NCBI GenBank assembly: GCA_964244585.1
Contig: CAXTJM010000017.1
Location: forward strand, 8,644 to 72,643
Source of the DNA: LMUY01 sp964244585
Lineage (GTDB): Bacteria; Pseudomonadota; Alphaproteobacteria; Acetobacterales; Acetobacteraceae
DNA: 64,000 nt
Reading direction: 5' to 3'
A program made the position numbers and the translations under genes. Shown here one piece after another: positions 1 through 7,988 of this stretch. Below the pieces are notes generated by a model that did not search any database, was not told where the DNA came from, and saw only the letters and a list, made by a program, of their open reading frames with translations. Every line of letters starts with the position of its first letter. Positions within the stretch are counted from its first letter, which is position 1.

Positions 1-150
1 GTCTGGTCGCGGACGTACCGCCGCGTGAACGGGGTCGACGCTGCCCCGCGGGAGCCTGAACCGCCTGATCAGGGCCCGGACGCAAAAGGCGCCGTCGAGG
101 ATGAAGCGGACGGCGACGACATCGCGCTCCAGAACCGGGAGGCGGCGTGA
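1..150 (+). CDS. 3' end of an unidentified gene (partial)
   Basis: Frame 1 is open from the first base to a TGA at 148-150, giving the last 49 residues of a protein that begins outside the window. The tail is hydrophilic and acidic (many D, E, P) with no recognisable motif. Its stop overlaps the next start (TGATG), so the two are probably translationally coupled. Function unknown. Confidence 0.5.
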   Translation, partial: VWSRTYRRVNGVDAAPREPEPPDQGPDAKGAVEDEADGDDIALQNREAA

Positions 151-536
151 TGTCGTACGCGGGCGGGCATCCGCCGGGTCCCCACGCTGGCGACATGTCG
201 CCCTACACCGAGGCGCTCAGGCCGCCCGTGGCGTTGACGCCGCAGCAGTGCCGGGCAGCGCGCCGGCTCCGCCGCGGCGGTCGCGGCATTTCGGAAATCG
301 CGGCCAGGCTAGCCGTTCCGGACGACCATGTCCGGCTGGCCCTCGCCACGATCCGTACGCCCAAGCAGGCCGCCACCAGGCGCAGCCTCAACGTCACGGT
401 CGAGGCCCACGAGTTCGTCTCCGGGGAAGCAAGAGACCGCGAACCATGCTGGCGGACGCTGGACCGCCTGCTCATCGAGCTAGCGTTCCGCCGGGCGATG
501 TCGGGTGCGCCTGTGAGTAGGGGCGGCCCGGCCTGA
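150..536 (+). CDS. small hypothetical protein with HTH-like segment
   Basis: This is a protein of 128 residues starting at the ATG that overlaps the previous stop by one base; a GTG at 147 is an alternative start. The centre (about residues 30-68) reads like a helix-turn-helix: an Arg/Ala-rich helix, then 'ISEIAARLAVPDDHVRLAL', typical of resolvase or sigma-like HTH units. The rest has no domain I recognise. It ends 3-6 bases before the CoiA-like gene, so the two probably form one transcript. A DNA-binding role is inferred from the HTH-like pattern only. Confidence 0.5.
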   Translation: MSYAGGHPPGPHAGDMSPYTEALRPPVALTPQQCRAARRLRRGGRGISEIAARLAVPDDHVRLALATIRTPKQAATRRSLNVTVEAHEFVSGEARDREPCWRTLDRLLIELAFRRAMSGAPVSRGGPA

Positions 537-539
537 CAG

Positions 540-2519
540 GTGATGGAGGACCCGCTCGGGTCCTCCGATCCGCCTGCTCGGACGGGTCCGGTAAGGTGCG
601 GAAGGGTGGAGCCCTTCAAGTCCTTGGCGGACCTGCCTTACGGCCTTCGTACGGACGGCACTCTGGCGCACGTCATGCAGGTGCCGTCTGGCCTTGCGTG
701 CGGCTGCGTGTGCCCGGCCTGCGGCACGCCGCTGGTCGCGCGCAAGGGCAAGGTCGTCGCGCACCACTTCGCCCACCACGCAGACAAGGCCTGCGCTGGC
801 GCCTGGGAGAGCGCGCTGCACATCCTTGCCAAGGAGGTCATCGCCGCGGCGGACAGCATCGCCTTGCCGGAGGCGGTGGCCGTCCACGAGCACCTGGTCG
901 AGCGTATCGCTGCCTCGGTCCTGTTCGCCTACGAGAGTGCGCAGGCCGAGGTGCACATGGGCGCCATCACGCCCGACATCGTGGTGCGCGGTACCGGACG
1001 GACGCTCCTGGTCGAGGTGCACGTCACCCACCCGGCAGAGGATGCCAAGGTGGAGGAACTTCGCCGCCGCGAGCTTCCTGCGATCGAGATCGACCTTTCG
1101 AGGGCGCCGAGGCACGCCTCCAGGGACCACCACGCCGCCCTGATCCTGCGGGACGCTCCCCGCCGCTGGCTGTTTAACGCGAAGGTCGAGGCCGCCGTCG
1201 CCAAGTTGCGGGAAACAGCGGAGCGCGAGGAGGCGGACCGCCAGCGTAGGCGCCGGGCGCAATTCGACCGCGTAGCCGCAGAGGCCGAGCGGTCGTGGTC
1301 GGCGCCCGCACCTGAACAGCCCGAAGCGGTGCAGGTGGCGCGGGACATGGGCGCGGAAGACGCCGTCGGCCTGGACGTCCCCGGGTCGCGATGCTTCGCA
1401 GCCGGTCCCGCGACCTGGCAGGCCTGCCTTCTCGAATATGCCGCGCTCCAGGCGAGGGGGCGCGAGTTCAATGACAGGGAAGCCCTCCGCGAGTTGGCCC
1501 ACCTGATGAAGAACCCCTTCGCTCGGTCCGGGCCGTGGGATCCCGACCTGGTCGCACACATCGGCGCTCGCGTCCCCGGCTTTGCCACCCCCGAAGATGC
1601 GCTCGCGGCCTACGTGCGGCGTACCCGCGGCCTAGGCTGGGTGGAGCGGCAGCCGTCGGGCGCGCTGGCGATGGGTCGGGAGCGCGCCCACGAGGCCCTG
1701 GTCGCAAGGCATGCTGCCGAGGACCGCCGCCGTCGGCGCGAGCGCCTGCGCGGCGCGGTCACGACCGTCGTCACCGCCGCCGGGCTGCGAGTGGACGTGG
1801 GCCGCTGGATGGCGACGGCCACCTTCGAGCTGCCGGACTCGCCGCTGTCGGTGGCCGACCACGGTGGAGCCGGGCTAGACCGGCTGGTCCGCCACCTGCA
1901 AGCGCTGGAGAGGATGGTATCGGTCGACGGCGCCGATCCGGCCGACGACCTGCTCGGCCTTCCCCTGCAATCCTTCCGCGCCAGGAGGGCCAAACAGCAA
2001 CGGCAGCGTCGACGGCGGCAGGAGGACGCGTCGCGCCGGGCTGCAGCCGAGGCGCTCGAGCGTCGGCGGCTGGAGACGGCCGAGTTCCTAGCCGGGCTGA
2101 CCAGCGCCGCGGCCACCCTGCTCGGAGCAGAAGGAGCTACCGCGTGGGTAACAGCAAGGCTTGAGGAGGCGGCAGGCCCGGGCGCGTGTGCTGACAGCAC
2201 GACCCTGGAGTTCGGCCCGCGCTCAACCCTGGAGAGCGCGCTGAGCAGGCTGCGCTCCGAGGTCTATCAGGCCAGGGCCGCCGAGGAGGCGAGGGCAGCC
2301 GCAGGGCAGGCAGCCGCGGCGAAGGCCGCCCTGTGCAAGGCGGAAATCCAACGTGTCGCGGAAAGGCACTTCCTGCTGGAACCGGACAAGGCCGAACTGT
2401 GGTTGCGCGGCTTGCAGCGCAGCCTGGGCGCGTCGCCGCGGGATTACTGCACGGACGACGCAAGGCTCGAGAGATGCAGGCGGCTGTTGGCTGCGGGCGG
2501 GAGAGCAGGCCGCCTCTGA
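540..2519 (+). CDS. CoiA-like nuclease domain protein with long coiled-coil tail
   Basis: Residues about 54-165 match the CoiA-like family layout: a Cys cluster (C-x-C-x-x-C near 56-61), the HHFAHH block (75-80), a conserved Glu at about 90 in 'WESALHILAKEVI', then 'PDIVV' and 'LLVEVHVTH'. The last two supply the Asp and Glu of a PD-(D/E)xK nuclease core. CoiA proteins are known from competence and DNA processing; many relatives are uncharacterised nucleases. Residues from about 210 on are long, charged, Ala/Arg/Glu-rich helices, probably coiled coil, making the protein (659 aa) much longer than typical CoiA. The start is ambiguous (GTG 540, ATG 543 or GTG 606). Neighbouring nuclease and NTPase genes suggest a DNA-defence or plasmid-processing role, which is inference. 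Confidence 0.7.
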   Translation: MMEDPLGSSDPPARTGPVRCGRVEPFKSLADLPYGLRTDGTLAHVMQVPSGLACGCVCPACGTPLVARKGKVVAHHFAHHADKACAGAWESALHILAKEVIAAADSIALPEAVAVHEHLVERIAASVLFAYESAQAEVHMGAITPDIVVRGTGRTLLVEVHVTHPAEDAKVEELRRRELPAIEIDLSRAPRHASRDHHAALILRDAPRRWLFNAKVEAAVAKLRETAEREEADRQRRRRAQFDRVAAEAERSWSAPAPEQPEAVQVARDMGAEDAVGLDVPGSRCFAAGPATWQACLLEYAALQARGREFNDREALRELAHLMKNPFARSGPWDPDLVAHIGARVPGFATPEDALAAYVRRTRGLGWVERQPSGALAMGRERAHEALVARHAAEDRRRRRERLRGAVTTVVTAAGLRVDVGRWMATATFELPDSPLSVADHGGAGLDRLVRHLQALERMVSVDGADPADDLLGLPLQSFRARRAKQQRQRRRRQEDASRRAAAEALERRRLETAEFLAGLTSAAATLLGAEGATAWVTARLEEAAGPGACADSTTLEFGPRSTLESALSRLRSEVYQARAAEEARAAAGQAAAAKAALCKAEIQRVAERHFLLEPDKAELWLRGLQRSLGASPRDYCTDDARLERCRRLLAAGGRAGRL

Positions 2520-2637
2520 CGGTCTGGCTTTCCGCCCGGCCGGCGGTCGCGAACGTGGTCCTCCGCTAGGCAAATGGCATCGCATGTCGGGCTCGGTAGC
2601 CGGCGATCCCTGTGCCCGACCTCGACGCCACGCAGGA

Positions 2638-3589
2638 TCAGGACCCGCTGGAGAACGTGGGCCGCGGCGCTGGGCCGGGACCACGGACCATGACCCGCAG
2701 TATTCTCAGCGCGCGGTCACTCCGGTCCACAGGATCGGTGCCGAGCGTCGCCCACAGGCGATCAAGGGCCTCCTGGTTTCCCGCGCAAATCCGTTGCAGG
2801 AAGTCGCTCGCCGCATCGCTCTGGCCTTGCGCTCTCTTCGTGGTGGTCCCAGCGTCGGGCTGGAACCCGTCATCGTCGTAGTGTGCGACCACGAAGCGCG
2901 CCAGGTTGAAACACGTGGCTTCCGCCTGCTTTAAAAGGTCGCCCACGTTGGAGAGCGCATCGGCCCCAATCCAGACGCCGGCCGTTTTAAGTGACCTCCA
3001 GTCGTCAGAATCCGTGTCGAAGCTGTTACGCAGGCGGGCGAATGTTTGAGCTATACTGCTCGCCCCGAAGAGGGAACTCCGGCAGTAAAAGCCAAATTTT
3101 ACCCCCGAGGCCCCCACTAGGCCGCGGAGCTTCTCGATGCGGGTCAGCTGGCCTTTGTCGTAACGAATGCGGGTCTGCGCCGGAGGGGTTCCTGGCGGCC
3201 CTACCACAGGCTTCTTCGCCTGTATAAGGTATGCCGCGGACCACGACTTCAGGTGGTCTTCCGGATCTTCGAAGGAAAGCTCCAGGAGCAGGTCGGACTG
3301 CGTGATCGAGCCCTCAACCTTCTTGGAAAAGCGTTCATGCCGGAGCTCGAGGGTAAAGGGCGGGTTGAAACCCTCCCGGTCGCAGATCTCTGCAACCCGC
3401 GCCCGAAAGTCGGCCACGTTCGGGTGAAGGCCGGGAGGAGGCTTGCCCTCGCCATCCAGGCACTGCAGCAGCTTGTTGGTCAGCCCGTCCTCGTCCAGCG
3501 GGGGGAGTGAGTTCGAGCTCACCCGCGACGAAGGCGTCCACCGCCATGAGGAACTCGTAGAACTCGTGCCGTATATCTTGATGCAGCAT
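2638..3589 (-). pseudogene. frameshifted nuclease-like companion of the STAND gene
   Basis: An ATG at 3589 with a GAGAAAG ribosome site opens 'MLHQDIRHEFYEFLMAVDAF', but this frame leaves the coding path at a run of six C (plus-strand G6, about 3500-3505). Removing one C joins it to a 290-residue frame running to 2638 ('PLDEDGLTNKLLQCL...'). Within it, 'QSDLLLEL' followed some 20 residues later by 'YLIQAKKP' resembles the D and (E/Q)-x-K of a PD-(D/E)xK nuclease core. The gene lies 50 bp downstream of the NTPase on the same strand, so the two look like one operon. Without frameshifting, an internal GTG at 3522 would give a 294-residue product. Family not recognised. The shift could be a sequencing error at the homopolymer, a phase-variable tract or real decay. 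Confidence 0.55.
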
Positions 3590-3638
3590 CCAACTTTCTC
3601 TGAATAAGGCGCGTGATGTAGGCGACGATGGCCTCGAC

Positions 3639-6344
3639 TTACGGCGCCATCGAGCCGAGCCTCGCATCAAGCCTGGCTTTCTCCTGGTCTCGAACGCTCG
3701 CCGCGCGGGCCGCGACGAGATCATCCCGCGCGCCGGGGTCGCCAAGGGCAGCCCGCGCGTCGTGGCGATGCTCCAGGAACTCGCTCATGAAATGAGGTGC
3801 CTTGAGGCCGCCGATTGCCTTGTCGATCAAATTCAAGGCTTCCCGCGCGTCCCCTTGCGCGAGCCGCGCCCTCGCCATCAGGCGCTGGAGCCAGGGGTTG
3901 CTGCAGAGATCGGCGCGGCGGTGCAGCAGCGCCTCGCCCTCCCCCGGCCGGCCCATGTCAATCAGCAGTTCCGCCCGCCTCTGCTCGTGAAAACGTTGGG
4001 GTCGAGCCTCTGCCTCATAGAGCGTCAGCGCCTTGGCGCGCAGGCCGGCGGCGTCCGCCCCCTCCAGCCGAGCCGCCTCAGCGAACACCTCCGCCCACGC
4101 GAACAGGTCGTCGTCGCCGCTCAGGTCTGCAGGACTTGGCTCCGGCAGCCGGCTCAGGATTCGCCCGAACATGTCTGGCTCCTCCTTCGAAATGTAGCGC
4201 CCCAGCATGGCGAAGGCCGCGAGCGCCTGCCGCACCCCGACGTTTCCCGCCTCCACGATCGTCCGCTCGATGGCCTCGGCGTGCCGGCGGATCAGGTCAG
4301 ACCGCCAGCCACCGGTGCCCCAGGGGAGGCGTTCGATCACGCCCAGCATGACGGAGTAGCTCACTTCCCTGCCGGACCCGCCCGTGCCGAGAACCTGATC
4401 AACGAGTTCGACGACTCGGTCTGCCTTCCCTCCCTCCGACCTGTATATGTCGATCAGTTGCAGGCGCGCCTCGTGAAGTGGGTATGGGCCTCGCATTACC
4501 TCCTCGAACAGGCGCGCCGCGGCGTCCGTCTCGCCGAGGCGCTTGAGCGCCTTCGCCTCGTGGTGATGGATCTCCGCCAGTTGGCGGTCTCCGAGCCCAG
4601 GCAGCGCGGCGAGCTTGCCGAAAACGGAAAGTCGCCCGCGCAGCTTAGCCTTTGCCGCGACGTCCCCTTCGATTTTATCGTGGAAGAAGAGATGCTCGAC
4701 GGCCTCAATGACGGTGATGACTGCCATCGGCTCCGGAGCCTTCCCCGTCAGCGCGTCCGCTTCCGCTAGCGGATCACCGACGAGGCGCGGATCGAGTTCG
4801 TCGGGCTCCCACGCGATGAGGAGAGCATAGAGCAGCGCCGGGGACCTGTTCCCGTCCCCCACGAGTTTCTCGAGCTTCGCGCGCAGGATGCGGGCGGCGG
4901 TCCAGAGCTGCAGCCCGGGCTGCCCGGCGGCCTCCCGCAGGTAGGATTCGAGCGCGGCGTCCAGCTCCGCGGCCCGGCCGGGTCCACACCAGTCGACGGA
5001 CAGGGCCGCGAATACGACGTCATGCAAGCGCAACGTCCCGCTCCTGTCCGCCGCGGTCAGGCCGTGTTCGCGAAGCTTGCGCAGCCCAAGCGGCAACGCG
5101 ACCGCCTTGAAGAAGTCCTCGCCGCAGTTCGGTTGGCCCGCCCATGCGAACACCGACAGCTCACGCTGCAAAGTCGGTCGCAACCTGCCCAGCAACTTGT
5201 CGGCGAGCTTGACCCCGCCACCTTCGATCTCCCCGACCTCGCGGCAGTCCAATTCCAGGTCGCCCCACGTGGCGCCCTCCCGCGCCGCCGCTCCGATCAT
5301 GCGCAGCGCCAAAGGGTGGCCGCCGACCGTGGACCAGATTCTCGCGAAGCTGCCATCTGGGCAAGGCCCGCCACCGCGCTCCAGCAGCGTGCGGCCTTCC
5401 GCTTCGTCCAGCATGGGCAACAGATAGGAGCTAGGAGGTGCGGACCTACGCGTCACGATGACGCGCGACCCTGGCCCGCACAGGGCAGCAAGGCCATCTT
5501 CACCGAAGTCGTCGCCAGCATCGTCGATGACGAGCAGGCAAGCCCGCACGCGCAACAGGTTGGCCACGTTGCGCTGCTCTCCCCCTCGCACGAGGGGGAG
5601 AGCCTGCAGGTCCTCCGGCCGTCGTAACTCGCCCTGGTCGAGCCATATCGCTAGATCGTAGTCGTCCGCGTGATCCGCGGCATAGGCGGCTGCGGCGGCT
5701 GACTTCCCTACGCCGCCAACGCCGCTCACGGTCACCACCCGGCTGCCGCCCAGCCGCCTTGAAAGCTCCGCATCCACTTCGGGACGCCGGAGGCGTCCCG
5801 GGTCAGGCGCTGGCACGAGCCGGCTGGTCGCTTCCTCATCCCGGATCCGCAGCAGTTCGGGAAGGTGCGCGGCGAGGCGCCGGACTGCAGTGTCGCTGAA
5901 TATTAGCTCCCCAAGCAGCCGTTCCGCGATGTCCTCCGCGCCCCAGAGGTGAAGGGACTTCCCAGCCATTTCGGATCGCGCGAGCGCCTTGGTCTCGAAC
6001 TCCTGGGCAATTTGCGGCCGCTTGCGGCTGCCCGACAGGAGAAAAACATCCCGCGCGCCCGGCCTTCTCAAGAGAGCGTGGTCGAGGTCGCTACCAGCTT
6101 TGGACATCGGGCGTTCGAAATAGCCGGCCTGATCGGAGTACTCGGCTACGATCCGCCCGTCGTCGCTGGTGGTGTCGGCCACCGTCGCCACCGGGTAGCC
6201 CAGGAGGTTCAATCCCGGGTGGCCGAGAGGCGTCGCGAGTAACTCGTCTAGGAAAGCGCCGCCGAAGCGCTCGAAATTCGGGCCGATATAGCCGATGGCT
6301 GTCGCCAGCCGATCGACCTGCGCTGCTTTTCGCTTTGGGTTCAT
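3639..6344 (-). CDS. NB-ARC/STAND NTPase with N-terminal nuclease-like domain and helical-repeat tail
   Basis: The protein has about 901 residues from ATG 6344; an in-frame ATG at 6410 would add 22. Domain order: an N-terminal module (about residues 30-160) with 'DDGRIVAEYS', which resembles restriction-endonuclease-like effector domains. A STAND/NB-ARC ATPase follows, with Walker A 'GVGGVGKS' (about 208-215), Walker B 'LLVIDD' (about 270-275), 'SRVIVTRR' (sensor) and 'GHPLAL' (the GxP motif). The C-terminal half consists of TPR-like helical pairs ('AEIHHHEAKALKRLGETDAAARLFEEV'). Bacterial STAND proteins with effector-ATPase-sensor architecture act as phage sensors that trigger abortive infection. 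By analogy the tail senses a phage component and the N-terminal domain cuts nucleic acid. Assignment to a named Avs or bNACHT type is not possible by eye. Confidence 0.75.
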   Translation of the reverse strand: MNPKRKAAQVDRLATAIGYIGPNFERFGGAFLDELLATPLGHPGLNLLGYPVATVADTTSDDGRIVAEYSDQAGYFERPMSKAGSDLDHALLRRPGARDVFLLSGSRKRPQIAQEFETKALARSEMAGKSLHLWGAEDIAERLLGELIFSDTAVRRLAAHLPELLRIRDEEATSRLVPAPDPGRLRRPEVDAELSRRLGGSRVVTVSGVGGVGKSAAAAAYAADHADDYDLAIWLDQGELRRPEDLQALPLVRGGEQRNVANLLRVRACLLVIDDAGDDFGEDGLAALCGPGSRVIVTRRSAPPSSYLLPMLDEAEGRTLLERGGGPCPDGSFARIWSTVGGHPLALRMIGAAAREGATWGDLELDCREVGEIEGGGVKLADKLLGRLRPTLQRELSVFAWAGQPNCGEDFFKAVALPLGLRKLREHGLTAADRSGTLRLHDVVFAALSVDWCGPGRAAELDAALESYLREAAGQPGLQLWTAARILRAKLEKLVGDGNRSPALLYALLIAWEPDELDPRLVGDPLAEADALTGKAPEPMAVITVIEAVEHLFFHDKIEGDVAAKAKLRGRLSVFGKLAALPGLGDRQLAEIHHHEAKALKRLGETDAAARLFEEVMRGPYPLHEARLQLIDIYRSEGGKADRVVELVDQVLGTGGSGREVSYSVMLGVIERLPWGTGGWRSDLIRRHAEAIERTIVEAGNVGVRQALAAFAMLGRYISKEEPDMFGRILSRLPEPSPADLSGDDDLFAWAEVFAEAARLEGADAAGLRAKALTLYEAEARPQRFHEQRRAELLIDMGRPGEGEALLHRRADLCSNPWLQRLMARARLAQGDAREALNLIDKAIGGLKAPHFMSEFLEHRHDARAALGDPGARDDLVAARAASVRDQEKARLDARLGSMAP

Positions 6345-6480
6345 CCGGCCTTCTCCGGCTTGTTCATGGTTGCCGAGCCCAGCAGGGTCATGTGCCGCGG
6401 TTTGGCCCACCGTGGAGGTGGCGAGTCAGTCTGTCGGTTGCCAGGCCGTTCGGGGGCGTGGCATTAATGCTGCTCACGGT

Positions 6481-7347
6481 CTACCCGGGCGGCAGCGCAG
6501 CCTCGGTCGTGGTATCCTGTTCAAGAGTGGGCTCAAGGCCGTGGGCAAGCGCTCGCAGCTGTATCAATGCAAAAACAGCAGGCTGGCTGACCTCAACGAT
6601 CCCACCTTTGGCTAGCTCCAACCCAGCCACGAAGGTGCTCGCCACCGCCGCCCGCGCCTTCAACGCCCTGTTCTCCTCCTTGGCCCCGATCGAAGGCAAG
6701 AAGCACACCAACTCCCCACCCTCCGGCCGCTCCTCCAGCACCGCACGGATACGCGCCATCGCGTCCGGAACCCGCCACAGCTCGGCGACCCGGTAGACCG
6801 GCTCCGCCTCCCCTGGCCGCCCTGCCCTGCCCCGCAACGCCGCCAAGCAGCCTTCCATGAGCGCGACGTAGCCGCCTCCGCACTTTGCGGCTTCCGCTGG
6901 CGGCCGAGCGAACACATCTATCCCCAGCTGCGGCCGGTCCTGCAGCCAGGTCGCCACCGCCCGCACGCGGGCCATCTCGTCCAGCCGACGTAGCTCCGCA
7001 GCCGCGTCCCGCTCGGCCGTTGCCCTCTCTGCCGGCGTGGCTGGGAACAGCAGTCGTGCCCGCAGCACCATCAGCCGCGCGGCGACCACGAGCCAGTCGG
7101 CCCGCAGCCGGATCGGCACGGTGCCGGCCAGCCGCTCCACGGCGTCCGCGAACTGCTCGGCCAACGCCTGGATGGACATGACGCCAAGATCGATGCGCTG
7201 CCGCTCCGCCAGGTCGAGCAGCAGGTCGGCGGGACCGTCGAACCCTTCCAGGTGCAGGATCGGCGTCGACGGCGCGCGCCGCGGCGGCGGATTGTCCCAG
7301 TCGTCCGGGTCGACCGCGGCGACCGGCTGCTCGACCCCGCTAGCCAC
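6481..7347 (-). CDS. scpA: segregation and condensation protein A (ScpA)-like
   Basis: From GTG 7347 the protein has 288 residues, normal for ScpA. The N-terminal signature is clear: 'LHLEGFDGPADLLLDLAERQRID', then 'MSIQALAEQF' and 'RADWLVVAARLMVLRARLLFP', which is the SMC neck-binding helical domain. The C-terminal part keeps a winged-helix-like region ('VASTFVAGLELAKGGIVEVSQ'). ScpA is the kleisin of the Smc-ScpA-ScpB condensin. No scpB or smc lies beside it. Instead it follows a small gene with a short overlap (TAG within GTGGCTAGC) and a tyrosine recombinase, an arrangement more like plasmid or integrated-element maintenance. The ORF extends upstream to 7656, but those residues are Cys/Arg-rich shadow of the preceding gene. 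Confidence 0.8.
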   Translation of the reverse strand: MASGVEQPVAAVDPDDWDNPPPRRAPSTPILHLEGFDGPADLLLDLAERQRIDLGVMSIQALAEQFADAVERLAGTVPIRLRADWLVVAARLMVLRARLLFPATPAERATAERDAAAELRRLDEMARVRAVATWLQDRPQLGIDVFARPPAEAAKCGGGYVALMEGCLAALRGRAGRPGEAEPVYRVAELWRVPDAMARIRAVLEERPEGGELVCFLPSIGAKEENRALKARAAVASTFVAGLELAKGGIVEVSQPAVFALIQLRALAHGLEPTLEQDTTTEAALPPG

Positions 7348-7954
7348 CGCCGCCGTCCGGCTGCAGCGCAAACAGCAGCCTGGGCCACCGCGCCCGCAGG
7401 ACCTCGATCGCCGCCCACGGTGTCCCGTCCCCGATCCCAGCCCCGATCCCAGCCCAGAACTCCCAGCAAACCCGCGCCGAACGGCCCGCGCGTCCGTAGC
7501 GCCCTGCGCCACGTACACGTACGTGGCGCAGGGCGCGCACCGTGCCCCAACGCACGCGCAGCCAGGCGAGGCCAGCCGGGTCGTCCGGACCCAGCCGCAA
7601 CAGCGCGTCTGGCACCGGCAGAAGCGCGTGCAGGTCGAACGGGCACGACCGGTCACCCCGGGCGACCGCCTCCAGCACGCGGCCGTGCCTCGTCTCCGCC
7701 GCGCCGCGCAGCATGCGGGCCAGAGCGCGGGCGCCCTGCAGGCTCAGCCCGGGCGAACCGTCAGGGGGGCGCAGCAGGGCGTGCACCCGATCCTCTTCCT
7801 CAAGGGCGGTGTCCGGGTAATGCCACGGGATCGCGCCCGCCCCGGCGGCCGCGTCCCGCAGCGACGCCACATCGGCAGCCGGGCCGGTGACAGCCAATTC
7901 GTGGCGCAGCCAGGCGGTGTGCGACGGAGCGGGGGCGCCGCAAGAGTTCAGCAC
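7340..7954 (-). CDS. hypothetical protein preceding scpA
   Basis: About 204 residues from GTG 7954 (start uncertain). The core reads 'HTAWLRHELAVTGPAADVASLRDAA...GAGAIPWHYPD' and ends 'AAIEVLRARWPRLLFALQPDGGGG'. I recognise no domain. The stop (TAG at 7340-7342) lies inside the start region of scpA, so translation is probably coupled. It starts about 35 bp after the recombinase stop. The three genes (recombinase, this gene, scpA) appear to be one minus-strand operon. A perfect 17-bp hairpin lies inside the reading frame at 7499-7536, which is unusual. Confidence 0.55.
   Translation of the reverse strand: MLNSCGAPAPSHTAWLRHELAVTGPAADVASLRDAAAGAGAIPWHYPDTALEEEDRVHALLRPPDGSPGLSLQGARALARMLRGAAETRHGRVLEAVARGDRSCPFDLHALLPVPDALLRLGPDDPAGLAWLRVRWGTVRALRHVRVRGAGRYGRAGRSARVCWEFWAGIGAGIGDGTPWAAIEVLRARWPRLLFALQPDGGGG
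7499..7536. repeat. 38-bp perfect hairpin inside a gene
   Basis: Arms 7499-7515 and 7520-7536 are perfectly complementary (17 bp; GCGCCCTGCGCCACGTA and its complement) around a 4-base loop. The stem is G+C rich and no T-run follows on either side, so it is not a normal intrinsic terminator. It lies within the coding frame of the gene preceding scpA. Confidence 0.8.
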
Positions 7955-7988
7955 CGCGGCACTAGCCGAGACGGTGCCGGGTCTCCGC

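Noticed and set aside
480..1559. 359-codon minus-strand frame under the CoiA-like gene
   Set aside because: It lies opposite a gene with a clear nuclease signature, and its residues show only GC-rich bias.
7347..7656. Longer N-terminus for the ScpA protein (start at 7656)
   Set aside because: The extra 103 residues are Cys/Arg-rich and match the shadow of the preceding gene; ScpA homology starts after GTG 7347.
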